Shown here: in pieces, positions 20,917-29,133 of the stretch
Numbering within the stretch: position 1 is the first letter of the stretch
Layout: each line of letters opens with the position of its first letter
Assembly (NCBI RefSeq): GCF_000755145.1
Contig: NZ_CP009228.1
Coordinates: 1,473,694 to 1,537,693 of the forward strand
Source of the DNA: Treponema putidum
Lineage (GTDB): Bacteria; Spirochaetota; Spirochaetia; Treponematales; Treponemataceae
DNA length: 64,000 nt
Reading direction: 5' to 3'
Translations under genes and position numbers: made by a program
Notes under the pieces: generated by a model
Database searches by the model: none
The model's input: only the letters and a program-made list of their open reading frames with translations
Told to the model about the DNA's origin: nothing

Positions 20917-21792
20917 ATGCACTTTGTACAAGCAAAAGGAATTTTATCAGCTAAAAACGGAATGAACTTATACCGAGGTTGTACGCATGGGTGTATTTAC
21001 TGCGATTCGCGCAGTGAATGCTATCATATAAATCATCTGTTTGAAGATATCGAAGTAAAAGAAAATGCAATAGAACTGCTCGAAGATTCTTTGCGCCGAA
21101 AACGCAGCAAATGTATGATCGGTACCGGTTCTATGACCGACCCGTATATGCCGCTTGAAGAAAAAATCGGCATGACACGGAAGGCGATAGAGACCGTGTA
21201 TCGCTACGGTTTCGGTTTTACGGTGATAACGAAATCTCCCCTGGTGTTGAGCGACCTCGATCTTCTAAAAGCCATAAACGAAAAAGCGAAATGCGTTGTG
21301 CAGATGACGCTTACCACATATAACGATAGCCTGTGCAAAATGCTTGAACCGAATGTTGCCGTTACAAGCGAACGCTTTGCCGTGCTTCAAACACTGCGCG
21401 ATGCGGGTATCCCGACTGTTGTATGGCTTACGCCGATCCTTCCGTTTATCAATGATACTGCGGAAAATATAGAAGGTATTGTGCAGTATTGCATCGAAGC
21501 AAAAGTCTTCGGCGTAATCTGTTTTGGTATGGGCTTAACATTGAGAGACGGCAGCCGCGAATATTTTTATAAGAAACTCGACCAATATTTTCCGGGATTA
21601 AAAGAAAGGTATATAGAGCGTTACGGGAATAGCTATTCCGTTATGAGCCCGCACAATGCACGCTTGATGAATATCTTCCGCACACGGTGTAAAGAACATG
21701 GGATAGAAACAAATCCCGATACCATATTTGCATATCTGTCAGCTTTTGAGGATAAAAGCCGACAGACACCCGCACAGCCGGAATTGTTTTGA
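20917..21792 (+). CDS. Radical SAM protein, SPL-like family
   Basis: These 291 residues belong to the spore-photoproduct-lyase-like radical SAM family. The iron-sulfur motif is CTHGCIYC (residues 22-29, C-x3-C-x2-C) in RGCTHGCIYCDSRSECY, and GTGSMTDPYMPLE follows at about 67. Members bind a 4Fe-4S cluster and cleave S-adenosylmethionine; the best-known relative repairs UV photoproducts, but this branch has no proven substrate. It probably shares the transcript of the upstream ClbS-like gene, which would place two possible DNA or toxin protection genes together (inference). Confidence 0.88.
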   Translation: MHFVQAKGILSAKNGMNLYRGCTHGCIYCDSRSECYHINHLFEDIEVKENAIELLEDSLRRKRSKCMIGTGSMTDPYMPLEEKIGMTRKAIETVYRYGFGFTVITKSPLVLSDLDLLKAINEKAKCVVQMTLTTYNDSLCKMLEPNVAVTSERFAVLQTLRDAGIPTVVWLTPILPFINDTAENIEGIVQYCIEAKVFGVICFGMGLTLRDGSREYFYKKLDQYFPGLKERYIERYGNSYSVMSPHNARLMNIFRTRCKEHGIETNPDTIFAYLSAFEDKSRQTPAQPELF

Positions 21793-21824
21793 TTAGACAT
21801 TATACCTACTATGTATTCGGTGTT

Positions 21825-21971
21825 TTATTTTTGTGAAAACAGCTTCATACTTGCAAACATCGTATGCAATTTGTGTTCGTCAAACGGCAGGTATTCGGCA
21901 ATCGTAAATCCAACAATGTCCGCGTGTGTTTCAATGCACTGCAATATGGTATGTAATTTTTCCATTGTCAT
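21825..21971 (-). pseudogene. C-terminal fragment of an arginase-family gene
   Basis: On the minus strand 48 codons read MTMEKLHTILQCIETHADIVGF then TIAEYLPFDEHKLHTMFASM and end in KLFSQK. The segment HADIVGFTIAEYLP matches the conserved end of ureohydrolases (D-I/V-V-G-F-x-I-x-E-x-x-P). The metal-binding N-terminal part is missing. The last 16 codons recur at 5715-5765. It lies between a convergent radical SAM gene and the hydrolase gene and is a dead remnant. Confidence 0.65.
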
Positions 21972-22004
21972 TTTACCGCCGCCGGCACCGTCGCAGGTCA
22001 GTGA

Positions 22005-22039
22005 CCTGCCGTAATCGGCAGTGACCGATTATCGATTTT
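22005..22039 (-). repeat. Copy of the EamA gene end at the hydrolase stop codon
   Basis: These 35 bases match the last part of the EamA gene region 5788-5823 with about three differences. The stop codon of the hydrolase at 22029 lies inside the match. As at 5715-5765, an arginase-type tail lies next to it, so the same junction exists at two loci. Confidence 0.6.
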
Positions 22040-22883
22040 TCTCGTCGATAATCCTTTGCACAAATTGCACAGCGGCTTGTGCAGCCTGCCGCATTGTGTT
22101 CCCGTGAAAACCGTGACTGGCACCGTTCATTTTAATTAGCTCCGCATTGGGGAATACGGTAACCGCCCGTTCGGAATATGAAAGGGGAACAGTCGAATCG
22201 GCAGTTCCGTGTATGATCAGAGTTTTACCGGAGTACCTCGGCATCATCGTATAAATATCGAAGGACAGTGCATCCTGATTATAAATGCGCCCGATGGTTT
22301 TTCCCAGCAGCTTCATTGTTGCCGGTATATTCGCCGGATCGGGAGTGCGCCGCCGCGCGTCATCATGAATCACAAAGGCGGGGTATAATAAAACCGAGCC
22401 TGCAACTTCGTCAGGGCGCTCCGCGGCGACATACGTCGAAATAAACCCGCCTTGGCTTTCTCCGAATAAAAAAATTTGTTCTGCATTAAACCGCTCATCA
22501 GTTTTCAAATGATCGAGGATAATCATTAAATCTTTCGCCTCGGTAAGCACCGACATATCCGTCATTTTACCGCCGCTTTTAATATTATTTCCTCCGCCGA
22601 TAAAATCGAATATATATGCTGCAATCCCCTGTTCTACAAAAAATTTTGCATAGTTCCTCACACTGCCGCGGTTTCCGCCGAAGCCGTGCGAAAGAATAAC
22701 TAACGGCATTGGCGATGTACGCTCGGGGATAAAAAGTTCACCCGATATCGTGATTCCGTTTCTTTGAAAGTTTTGTTCTTCAATCCTAAAATCGACTGGA
22801 TCGATACTCGTTTGCGTTGCCTCAATTCCTATCATACTTACAATACAGTACATTATTGCTAATAGAAAGACTGATTTTTTCAT
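22029..22883 (-). CDS. Exported alpha/beta hydrolase
   Basis: This 284-residue protein has an N-terminal signal peptide (KKSVFLLAIMYCIVSMIGIEA) and an alpha/beta hydrolase fold: the oxyanion-side motif LSHGFGGNRG (about 65), the nucleophile elbow GESQGG (Ser about 143), the acid D in HGTADSTVPLSYSE (about 228) and the catalytic His in GASHGF (about 258). It should hydrolyse esters or peptides outside the inner membrane. The substrate is unknown. Its last codons lie in sequence shared with the EamA gene end, so its C-terminus may have been reshaped by recombination. The remnant aldo/keto reductase lies just upstream. Confidence 0.85.
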   Translation of the reverse strand: MKKSVFLLAIMYCIVSMIGIEATQTSIDPVDFRIEEQNFQRNGITISGELFIPERTSPMPLVILSHGFGGNRGSVRNYAKFFVEQGIAAYIFDFIGGGNNIKSGGKMTDMSVLTEAKDLMIILDHLKTDERFNAEQIFLFGESQGGFISTYVAAERPDEVAGSVLLYPAFVIHDDARRRTPDPANIPATMKLLGKTIGRIYNQDALSFDIYTMMPRYSGKTLIIHGTADSTVPLSYSERAVTVFPNAELIKMNGASHGFHGNTMRQAAQAAVQFVQRIIDEKNR

Positions 22884-22915
22884 TGTTCTCCCTCCGTAAT
22901 TTTTTCAATTCCGCC

Positions 22916-23131
22916 TTACTTTCCGCTGAATACGGGGAAACGGCTGCCGTCTCCGTAATCAAAAAAATCTTTTAATGCAGAAAGGGCTGCCATATATTCT
23001 TTTGTAATTTCGAAGCCGAGTTCGGCGTTGCTTTTCATGTGATCGGCATTTGCGGTTTTCGGAAGAGAAACAAAACCGAGCTTAGGAATTTCTGCTCCGT
23101 TTTCCAAGGTATAGATTTCTTTTAAAATCAT
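22916..23131 (-). pseudogene. Internally deleted aldo/keto reductase
   Basis: The first about 20 residues (LKEIYTLENGAEIPKLGF) are the normal start of an aldo/keto reductase. They are joined directly to the C-terminal PKTANADHMKSNAELGFEIT and FDYGDGSRFPVFSGK. About 200 central residues including the catalytic Asp, Tyr, Lys and His are missing, while the frame is kept. It therefore cannot be an active reductase. The ribosome binding site (GGAGG) and a MerR-type promoter upstream are intact, so a 71-residue product may still be made. A complete relative is encoded at 26343. Confidence 0.85.
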
Positions 23132-23439
23132 AATGCTCCTCCTATGTTTGTGCTGATATTTATCCGCTTTGTATGCTCCATTATTATTAGCTAAGGTTCA
23201 GTTTAAGTCAAGAGGCTATATAATTGAAAAATATTATGAAATCTTCTTTTAGAACAAACCTCGTTTTTTTAAGCGGATATGATCGAGCGCCAATTTTTCT
23301 TCTATTGACTTACCATATTTTAACTTGTATATTTATTGCAAGAGGCAAGTTGCTAAATGGACAACTTAACAAAACTGAACTTGCTGAGTGGGCTGCACAA
23401 TTTTAACGATGCTTAAAAAAATGAATTTACGGAGGTAGT
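23132..23439. other. Intergenic region with promoter and a doubtful open frame
   Basis: About 300 bases lie between the remnant reductase and phzF. The left part holds the promoter at 23181-23211. The right part contains a 60-codon open frame (23224-23406) ending in LLNGQLNKTELAEWAAQF, which reads like the end of a small helical protein but has no ribosome binding site and no family I can name; it may be another gene remnant. AAATTTACGGAGGTAG before 23440 is the phzF ribosome binding site. Confidence 0.35.
23181..23211 (-). promoter_or_regulatory. MerR-type long-spacer promoter of the deleted reductase
   Basis: On the minus strand TTGACT (23206-23211) and TAATAA (23181-23186) are 19 bases apart. 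The -35 box is followed by TAAAC as in the promoters at 6774-6804 and 20017-20048. The -10 box is weak, which fits an activator-dependent promoter. Confidence 0.45.
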
Positions 23440-24219
23440 ATGATAAAACAGTATATTGTTGATGCGTTTGCAGATAAGGTGTTTTCGGGGAATCCCGCAG
23501 CCGTATGTATTTTAGAAAAGTGGCTTAAAGATGAGCTGATGATGGATATGGCACGAGAAAATAATTTGTCCGAAACGGCATTTGCAGTAAAGATTCATAA
23601 TGGAAAATATCACCTGAGATGGTTTACACCGGGCGGAGAAATCGATCTGTGCGGTCATGCAACACTTGCTACAGCGTATGTAATTATGAATTATTACGAA
23701 CAGAAAATACAAGAAGTTCGGTTCGGAACATTGAGCGGAGAATTGTTTGTAAAAAAGAAAGCCGGCCTTTACGAGATGGACTTTCCTGCATATGATTTAA
23801 CTGAAGTTTCAATTACGGATGAAATGATAAAAGCTATCGGAATAAGGCCGTCCAAGGCATTTATCGGGCGAGACTTACTTTGTATTTTAGACAAAGAAGA
23901 AGATGTAAAAAGCTGCAATCCGAATCTTGAAAAAGCTAAAAACCTTGACGGTCTTCTTCTGCATGTAACGGCATCGGGAAAAGACTATGACTGCGTATCA
24001 AGAAGTTTTGCTCCAAAGTTAAATGTTGCAGAAGATCCGGTATGCGGCTCCGGGCATTGTCATATTATTCCGTATTGGGCAAAGGTAACGGGGAAAAAAG
24101 AATTTAAAGCATATCAGGCATCGCAACGCGGCGGAACATTGTATTGTACACCGAAAGACAATGGCGTTACACTTGCCGGGAAGGCTTGTCTATACGCAAA
24201 ATCCGAACTCTATATTTAA
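23440..24219 (+). CDS. PhzF-family isomerase/epimerase-like protein
   Basis: The 259-residue protein has the two-lobed diaminopimelate-epimerase-like fold of PhzF proteins. The signature FSGNPAAVC is at residues 16-24, the catalytic Glu is in NLSETAF (about 46), FTPGGEIDLCGHATL follows at about 63, and EDPVCGSGHC is in the second lobe (about 197). Phenazine PhzF isomerises a trans-dihydroxyanthranilate; most relatives outside phenazine producers have no known substrate, and no phenazine genes are present here. GGAGG precedes the ATG. The flavodoxin-like gene follows after 53 bases and is likely co-transcribed. Confidence 0.88.
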   Translation: MIKQYIVDAFADKVFSGNPAAVCILEKWLKDELMMDMARENNLSETAFAVKIHNGKYHLRWFTPGGEIDLCGHATLATAYVIMNYYEQKIQEVRFGTLSGELFVKKKAGLYEMDFPAYDLTEVSITDEMIKAIGIRPSKAFIGRDLLCILDKEEDVKSCNPNLEKAKNLDGLLLHVTASGKDYDCVSRSFAPKLNVAEDPVCGSGHCHIIPYWAKVTGKKEFKAYQASQRGGTLYCTPKDNGVTLAGKACLYAKSELYI

Positions 24220-24272
24220 TTAGCGATATGCTAACCCTACTCGTTTTTATATAATGTCATGCGAGGTGATTT

Positions 24273-24908
24273 ATGAAAAAAATACTTCTATTAAATGCAA
24301 GCCCAAGAAAGAATTGGAATACTGCACAAATACTTAAATCGGCGATGAGAGGCGCTCAAACTGCCGGTGCGGAAGTTGAATATATCGATTTATATGATTT
24401 GAATTTTACGGGATGCAGAAGCTGCATGCTATGCAAAAGAAAAGGAGTTGAAAGATGCCGATGTTATTGGAAAGATGACCTTTCTCCAATAATAGAAAAA
24501 GTTTTTTCGGCAGACGCACTCTTTATCGGAACTCCTATATATTTAGGAAGACCTACTAGTCACTATTTTGCATTTATGGAACGCTTGCATTTTTGTTCAC
24601 TTTCTTATGATGACTATAGCAATTATTTCAAAGGAAAGGTTAATGTTGTGCTGTTTTTAACAATGAATGCGACAAAAGATTTTTACGATAAACTGTATAA
24701 GGAAAAATTTGGAAATTATGCAAATGAATTTAAATCATTGAATGGCAATGTTACCTTGTATCCATGTTATAATACACTGCAAGTAAGCGATTATTCAAAG
24801 TTCGATATGGCAAGTTTTAGTGAAGATAAAAAGAGAAAATCACGCGAAGAATGTTTTCCAATCGATTTGGAAAATGCCTTTCAGCTCGGTAAAAAATTAG
24901 GGGAATAA
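24273..24908 (+). CDS. NADPH-dependent FMN reductase-like / flavodoxin-fold protein
   Basis: At 211 residues this matches the iron-sulfur-flavoprotein-like NAD(P)H oxidoreductases. The FMN phosphate loop is NASPRKNWNTAQ (residues 8-19). It is followed by the C-x2-C-x2-C cluster FTGCRSCMLCKRKGVERCRC (about 47-66) with five Cys that could bind a metal or iron-sulfur centre, and IGTPIYLGRPTS (about 88), which closes over the flavin. Cytoplasmic, no signal. It lies between phzF and a cyclophilin-like gene on one strand with short gaps, a probable three-gene operon. Confidence 0.85.
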   Translation: MKKILLLNASPRKNWNTAQILKSAMRGAQTAGAEVEYIDLYDLNFTGCRSCMLCKRKGVERCRCYWKDDLSPIIEKVFSADALFIGTPIYLGRPTSHYFAFMERLHFCSLSYDDYSNYFKGKVNVVLFLTMNATKDFYDKLYKEKFGNYANEFKSLNGNVTLYPCYNTLQVSDYSKFDMASFSEDKKRKSREECFPIDLENAFQLGKKLGE

Positions 24909-24927
24909 GTTTTAAGGAGCTAAAACA

Positions 24928-25284
24928 ATGAAAATAACCATTACAGCAAACGGCAAAACGCTGACAGCTTCTTTGTATGATAATTCTTCCTCTCGTGCTC
25001 TGGTTGAATTGCTGCAAAAGGGTGCAATTACCATCGAAATGCATGACTACGGTAATTTCGAAAAAGTCGGCGATCTTCCGATAAGCCTTCCGTGCAACGA
25101 CAAACAAACCAATACGGATGCGGGCGATCTGATTTTATATCAAGGAAAATCATTCGTTATTTACTATGACAAAAACTCATGGAATTTTACCCTGCTCGGA
25201 AAACTGGAAGGCATAACCAAAGCCGAGTTAAAAAAGCTGCTAGGCACCGGAAATGTTACTGTAATACTGGAAAATGCGGAATAG
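24928..25284 (+). CDS. Cytoplasmic cyclophilin-like domain protein
   Basis: The 118-residue protein is the bare cyclophilin-like domain and is nearly identical to residues 38-156 of the lipoprotein encoded at 18355. Only a handful of residues differ, for example NGKTLTASLYDNSSSRALVE against NSSARALVE. It has no signal peptide and should act in the cytoplasm. It starts behind AAGGAG, 19 bases after the flavodoxin-like gene, and ends before a terminator at 25293. The two copies sit next to redox enzymes in both places, which may be meaningful. Biochemical role not known. Confidence 0.85.
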   Translation: MKITITANGKTLTASLYDNSSSRALVELLQKGAITIEMHDYGNFEKVGDLPISLPCNDKQTNTDAGDLILYQGKSFVIYYDKNSWNFTLLGKLEGITKAELKKLLGTGNVTVILENAE

Positions 25285-25290
25285 CTAAAG

Positions 25291-25325
25291 GGAACCTCGA
25301 AAACTTCAGTTTTTTGAGGTTTTCT
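25291..25325 (+). terminator. Terminator after the phzF operon
   Basis: AACCTC (25293-25298) pairs with GAGGTT (25316-25321) around an inner AAAAC / GTTTT stem and is followed by TTCTTT. It lies between this operon and the convergent LysR gene. Confidence 0.65.
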
Positions 25326-25360
25326 TTACGATTGTACTTTCCACCAAACGGTTAATCTCA

Positions 25361-26227
25361 TCAACTGCGCTCAATAAGCTTAAAGAGGTCTGTATATTCT
25401 CGCTTTCTTTCAGCTAAACATACACACCAAAATTGCACATTCACTTCCGGGTCGGATAAGGGGACGGCAACTTTACCCTGCGGGACACCATCGTAAGCAT
25501 TGGTGATATTGGTTCTAAATGACGGCAATTCGCTGGCGTACACAATTTCGCGGAGAGCGGAAAGCTCACTTTGTTCCAAAAATACTGCATCTGGAATTTT
25601 CCGTTTACAGACTGAATACCAAAATCCGATTTTATTGTGTATCAGTATTTTTTCTCCTCTAAGGTCTTTCAACTGCAATGTTTTTCGGTTTGCAAGCCGA
25701 TGCGAAATCGGTAAGAGTACGAAAAGTTCTTCTCTAATAAACGGTTTACATATATACTTCGGAGTTCCGTCAGGCTTTATTTCTTCAATCGGATGGAGCA
25801 GAATAATCATATTATATGTTCCGTCATCAAGTCCGCGGATAAGATCTGCCTCTGTTTCCTTTAAATCGCTCAATATCGTTTTACTGATAAAAAGTTTTGA
25901 CACGATCGGCGTCAATTTCCACATAGGCGCCGGAGCAATTGACCCTAAAGAAAAACTGCGCAATCTGCGGTTTGCTTCTCGGACAGCATGAACCATATCA
26001 TTATGAGCAGAAACCACAGCTTGAGCATACCGAGCTGCAAGCATTCCTGTCTCGGTAAGTTCGATGCGGTTTTTAGTACGGGCAAAAAGCGGCACACCAA
26101 GTTCTCTCTCCAAATTCTGCATTGAACGGCTTAATGCAGGCTGAGAGGTATGTATCATTTCCGCTGCTTTGGAAAGCGTTCCATATTCCGAAAAGGCAAT
26201 AAGCTGCCGCAACTGATAAAGTTCCAT
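25361..26227 (-). CDS. LysR-family transcriptional regulator
   Basis: The 288-residue regulator has the N-terminal winged helix-turn-helix (MELYQLRQLIAFSEYGTLSKAAEMIHTSQPALSRSMQNLE, shown here in part as residues 1-39) and a C-terminal effector-binding domain (about 90-285). It is divergent from the aldo/keto reductase at 26343 across a 115-base gap, the standard arrangement of a LysR protein and its target. The target promoter has a perfect -10 but a poor -35, fitting activation. A scrap of a related LysR C-terminus occurs at 32618-32665. The inducer is unknown. Confidence 0.9.
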   Translation of the reverse strand: MELYQLRQLIAFSEYGTLSKAAEMIHTSQPALSRSMQNLERELGVPLFARTKNRIELTETGMLAARYAQAVVSAHNDMVHAVREANRRLRSFSLGSIAPAPMWKLTPIVSKLFISKTILSDLKETEADLIRGLDDGTYNMIILLHPIEEIKPDGTPKYICKPFIREELFVLLPISHRLANRKTLQLKDLRGEKILIHNKIGFWYSVCKRKIPDAVFLEQSELSALREIVYASELPSFRTNITNAYDGVPQGKVAVPLSDPEVNVQFWCVCLAERKREYTDLFKLIERS

Positions 26228-26297
26228 ATTGGTAGTATACCACAGTATGCGTTTATGATATAGCGCTTTGCAAAAGTTTTATTGTACAAATTTCCGG

Positions 26298-26326
26298 TTA
26301 GTTGTTATACTATAAACAGATATAAT
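26298..26326 (+). promoter_or_regulatory. Activator-type promoter of the aldo/keto reductase cluster
   Basis: A perfect TATAAT (26321-26326) is preceded at 17 bases by TTAGTT (26298-26303), a poor -35 box. It faces away from the LysR gene. The weak -35 fits dependence on that regulator. Confidence 0.45.
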
Positions 26327-26342
26327 ATTACAAGGAGTATGT

Positions 26343-27200
26343 ATGGATTACACAACTTTATCAAACGGCGTAAAGATGCCGGTGTTGGGTTTCGGAGTGT
26401 ATCAAATCGATGCAAAAGAAACGGAGCGCTGCGTACTCGATGCAATACGGGCAGGATACCGCTCTATCGATACGGCGCAATCGTACTTTAATGAAGAAGG
26501 TGTCGGTGCCGCGGTGAAAAAGTCGGGCGTTGCAAGGACAGACTTGTTTATTACGAGCAAGGTGTGGATTGAACACTACGGCTATGATGCCTGTCGGGCA
26601 TCCGTCCTTAAATCGCTTGAAAAGATGCAGCTTGCCTATATCGATCTTATGCTGCTGCATCAACCTTTTAACGACTACTACGGTGCGTGGCGAGCACTGG
26701 AAGATTTATATGACGAAGGTAAAATAAGAGCAATCGGGGTGTCGAATTTTTATCCTGACCGTTTGGTGGATATAGCTTCGTTTTCCCGGATTCGTCCTAT
26801 GGTGAATCAAGTAGAAACACATCCTCTTCATCAGCAAATTGAAGCGCATAAATGGATGGAGAAGTACAATATTGTTCATGAAGCATGGGCGCCGTTCGGT
26901 GAGGGGCGCGGAGGACTTTTTGAAAATCCGGTACTGAAAGAAATCGGTGCAGTATATGGTAAGACGACTGCGCAGGTAATGTTGCGGTGGCTTTTGCAGC
27001 GGAATATTGTCGTACTTGCAAAATCGGCGCGGGTGGAACGTATGGCAGAAAATATTGCAGTATTCGATTTCCGTTTAAGCGATCAAGATATGCAGCGTAT
27101 AGCTGCACTGGACAAGGCTGAAAGCTCGTTTTTCTCCCATTCAGATCCGAATATGGTGGAATGGTTTGTAAAGATGATCGAAGAGCGGAAAAAGAAATAA
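26343..27200 (+). CDS. Aldo/keto reductase
   Basis: The complete 285-residue NADPH-dependent aldo/keto reductase has all four catalytic residues: Asp in SIDTAQSYFNEE (about 44), Tyr in the same motif (about 49), Lys in ITSKVW (about 75) and His in LMLLHQP (about 107). The coenzyme-binding IGVSNFYP (about 133) and VLAKSAR (about 225) are also in place. Cytoplasmic. It starts the cluster that contains the exported flavodoxins and esterases and lies divergent to its probable LysR regulator. It would reduce carbonyl compounds; the substrate is unknown. The next gene starts 19 bases downstream. Confidence 0.92.
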   Translation: MDYTTLSNGVKMPVLGFGVYQIDAKETERCVLDAIRAGYRSIDTAQSYFNEEGVGAAVKKSGVARTDLFITSKVWIEHYGYDACRASVLKSLEKMQLAYIDLMLLHQPFNDYYGAWRALEDLYDEGKIRAIGVSNFYPDRLVDIASFSRIRPMVNQVETHPLHQQIEAHKWMEKYNIVHEAWAPFGEGRGGLFENPVLKEIGAVYGKTTAQVMLRWLLQRNIVVLAKSARVERMAENIAVFDFRLSDQDMQRIAALDKAESSFFSHSDPNMVEWFVKMIEERKKK

Positions 27201-27219
27201 TGTATCGGAGGTGATGATA

Positions 27220-28323
27220 ATGAATAGAACAAAGAAAACAGGTCATGCGCTTATTCTAAAATGTACCCTGTGCGGAGTGCTGTTATCGGCCGGGTTGTTA
27301 CTATCATTAACAGGATGTGCAACAACAAATCACAACAATCTTGTGATTGCAAAGCAGGGGATGTTTTCCTCAGGCGGAATCGTGGTGCGTTCAGCAGGAG
27401 TGTTCAACCCTGAAAATCAATGGGAGGCAAGCGGATCCGGACAAACAACACATGCGGATCACGCAAATGTATTGTATCAAATTCCGGCGGTGGAAACAGA
27501 ACTTCCGATGGTGTTCTTACACGGTTATGGACAGTCCCGTATGGGTTGGATGACAACACCGGACGGGCGTGAAGGCTGGAGCAATCTTTTTTTGAAAAAA
27601 GGACACAGTATTTTTTTAATTGATGAACCGCGCCGGGGTGAAGCGGGACAGAGTTCGGTCGGCGGAACCATCAGCACAAAGACATTGGATCAGAGGTGGT
27701 ATACACAGTTTAGAATCGGTCGATGGGAAAACGGACGCTCTGTAGTCAATACAGGGTCTCAATTTCCGAACGATGATGCATCGGTGGATCAGCTTTTCCG
27801 GCAGATGACACCCGATACCGGTATGAAATCGGATATGGGGACTGACTTTGATAACGAAATGGTTGCAAAAGCAGTAGCCGCAACGATTGACAGGGTCTTT
27901 GCAATGACAGGTAAAAAATCAATTTTAGTAACACATTCCCAAGGTGGCGGACCGGGATGGACGGCAGTAAAATACACCGATCATATTGCTGCAATTGTCG
28001 CAGTTGAACCGGGTGGAGCACCAGGAACAGACAGCGAAGATTTTAAAGCAGTGCTTTCTAAAAAAATACCGGTAACATTCTATTTCGGCGACTATATTGA
28101 TAACGGTGATTCCAAGATTCAAGCGACCGGAATGTGGCAGATGATGCGTAGTATGTGCTATTCATTTGCGGAAAGCTATCGAGCACAAGGCGGAGACGCA
28201 ACGGTTATCGACCTTCCGAAAGTAGGTATCACCGGTAATAGTCACTTTCTGTTCCAAGAATTGAATAACAAAGAAATTGCAGATCATGTTGAAACATGGT
28301 TGAAAACAAGGAGTGTTAAATAA
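27220..28323 (+). CDS. Lipoprotein alpha/beta hydrolase (esterase-like)
   Basis: This 367-residue envelope protein has a long lipoprotein signal ending in LSLTGC, so it should be lipid-anchored. It has an alpha/beta hydrolase fold with FLHGYGQSR (about 105), the nucleophile elbow THSQGG (Ser about 236; a proper G-x-S-x-G is replaced by T-H-S-Q-G) and a late His near NSHFLFQE (about 345). It resembles the family of secreted esterases of about 350 residues. I start at ATG 27220 because CGGAGG precedes it; a GTG at 27211 overlaps the ribosome binding site. It follows the aldo/keto reductase after 19 bases. A terminator lies immediately after the stop. Confidence 0.85.
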   Translation: MNRTKKTGHALILKCTLCGVLLSAGLLLSLTGCATTNHNNLVIAKQGMFSSGGIVVRSAGVFNPENQWEASGSGQTTHADHANVLYQIPAVETELPMVFLHGYGQSRMGWMTTPDGREGWSNLFLKKGHSIFLIDEPRRGEAGQSSVGGTISTKTLDQRWYTQFRIGRWENGRSVVNTGSQFPNDDASVDQLFRQMTPDTGMKSDMGTDFDNEMVAKAVAATIDRVFAMTGKKSILVTHSQGGGPGWTAVKYTDHIAAIVAVEPGGAPGTDSEDFKAVLSKKIPVTFYFGDYIDNGDSKIQATGMWQMMRSMCYSFAESYRAQGGDATVIDLPKVGITGNSHFLFQELNNKEIADHVETWLKTRSVK

Positions 28324-28348
28324 AAGCCGTACAAATAGCACGGCTTTT
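28322..28348 (+). terminator. Terminator after the lipoprotein hydrolase
   Basis: AAAAGCCGT (28322-28330) and ACGGCTTTT (28340-28348) form a nine-base stem ending in a T-run. It overlaps the stop codon and is the first transcription end in the cluster. Confidence 0.75.
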
Positions 28349-28351
28349 ATT

Positions 28352-28395
28352 CGTGTGGGTTTAATACCCCGAGGCTTGCGTCGGGGTTGTTGATT
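28352..28395 (+). repeat. Palindromic element, intergenic copy
   Basis: GGGTTTAATACCCCGA, a short loop and TCGGGGTTGTTGATT match the element inserted inside the C45 gene at 4712-4759, with a few changes in the loop. Here it lies between genes just after a terminator. Two more hairpins follow (GTTTGC / GCAAAC near 28405 and TTCTCA / TGAGAA near 28440), with no gene until 28519. Confidence 0.65.
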
Positions 28396-28518
28396 TAATC
28401 TGAGTTTGCTCAAACGCAAACTTGTATATCATCTGCACGTTCTCACTTTGTTGAGAATATGTGTAAAAAGTCAATTGAAGGTTGATAGTTTCTTCTTGAC
28501 TTTTTATCGGAGGTTATA

Positions 28519-29133
28519 ATGATGAAAAGATTTGGGATAGTGCTATTCGGTTTTGCACTTTGTACGGCAGTTTTTGCACAAGGTACTTCAAAGACGCTCG
28601 TTGCATATTTTTCATTTCCGATTACCGGCGGTAAAGAGGCGTTGGATGCAACCTCCGGCGCAAGCGTAGTACCCAACTCAAACGGTATGGGAAATGCCGA
28701 GTTTATTGCATTGACGGTTGCAAAAACAATACATGCTGATGTGTTCAAAATCGATACAGGGGATCACTATCCGCACGATTACAACAAGATTTTCGACATA
28801 ACAAATGCGGAGCAGCGCAAAAAAGTAAAACCGAAGCTTGTCTCACATGTTGCAGACATGAAAAAATACAATACAGTTATCATCTGTTGTCCCGTATGGT
28901 GGTACAAAATGCCGCTCGCCGTACAGTCATTCCTGGATGAATACGATTTAAGCGGCAAGACAATCTATCTTTCTGTTACTCATGGGGGAAGTCGGAGTGC
29001 AGGTATCGAACGCGAGATTGCAGCTGCAGAACCTAAAGCAACTATTAGCAAAAATATGCTCATCTTGAATAGGAGCGAGATAGGACGGAGTGAACAAAAG
29101 ATCACCGCCTGGGCAAAAGGTTTGGATCTATAA
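28519..29133 (+). CDS. Exported flavodoxin-fold protein
   Basis: The 204-residue protein has a Sec signal peptide (KRFGIVLFGFALCTAVFAQ), then a flavodoxin domain: TLVAYFSFPITGGKE at about 28 replaces the usual S/T-rich FMN phosphate loop, IDTGDHYPHDY follows, then VIICCPVWWYKMPLAVQSFLDEYDLSGK (about 115-142), typical of the Flavodoxin_4 group. It should bind FMN and carry electrons outside the inner membrane, an unusual place for flavodoxins. GGAGG lies before the start. The next gene overlaps its stop by one base, giving tight coupling to a hydrolase. Confidence 0.85.
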   Translation: MMKRFGIVLFGFALCTAVFAQGTSKTLVAYFSFPITGGKEALDATSGASVVPNSNGMGNAEFIALTVAKTIHADVFKIDTGDHYPHDYNKIFDITNAEQRKKVKPKLVSHVADMKKYNTVIICCPVWWYKMPLAVQSFLDEYDLSGKTIYLSVTHGGSRSAGIEREIAAAEPKATISKNMLILNRSEIGRSEQKITAWAKGLDL

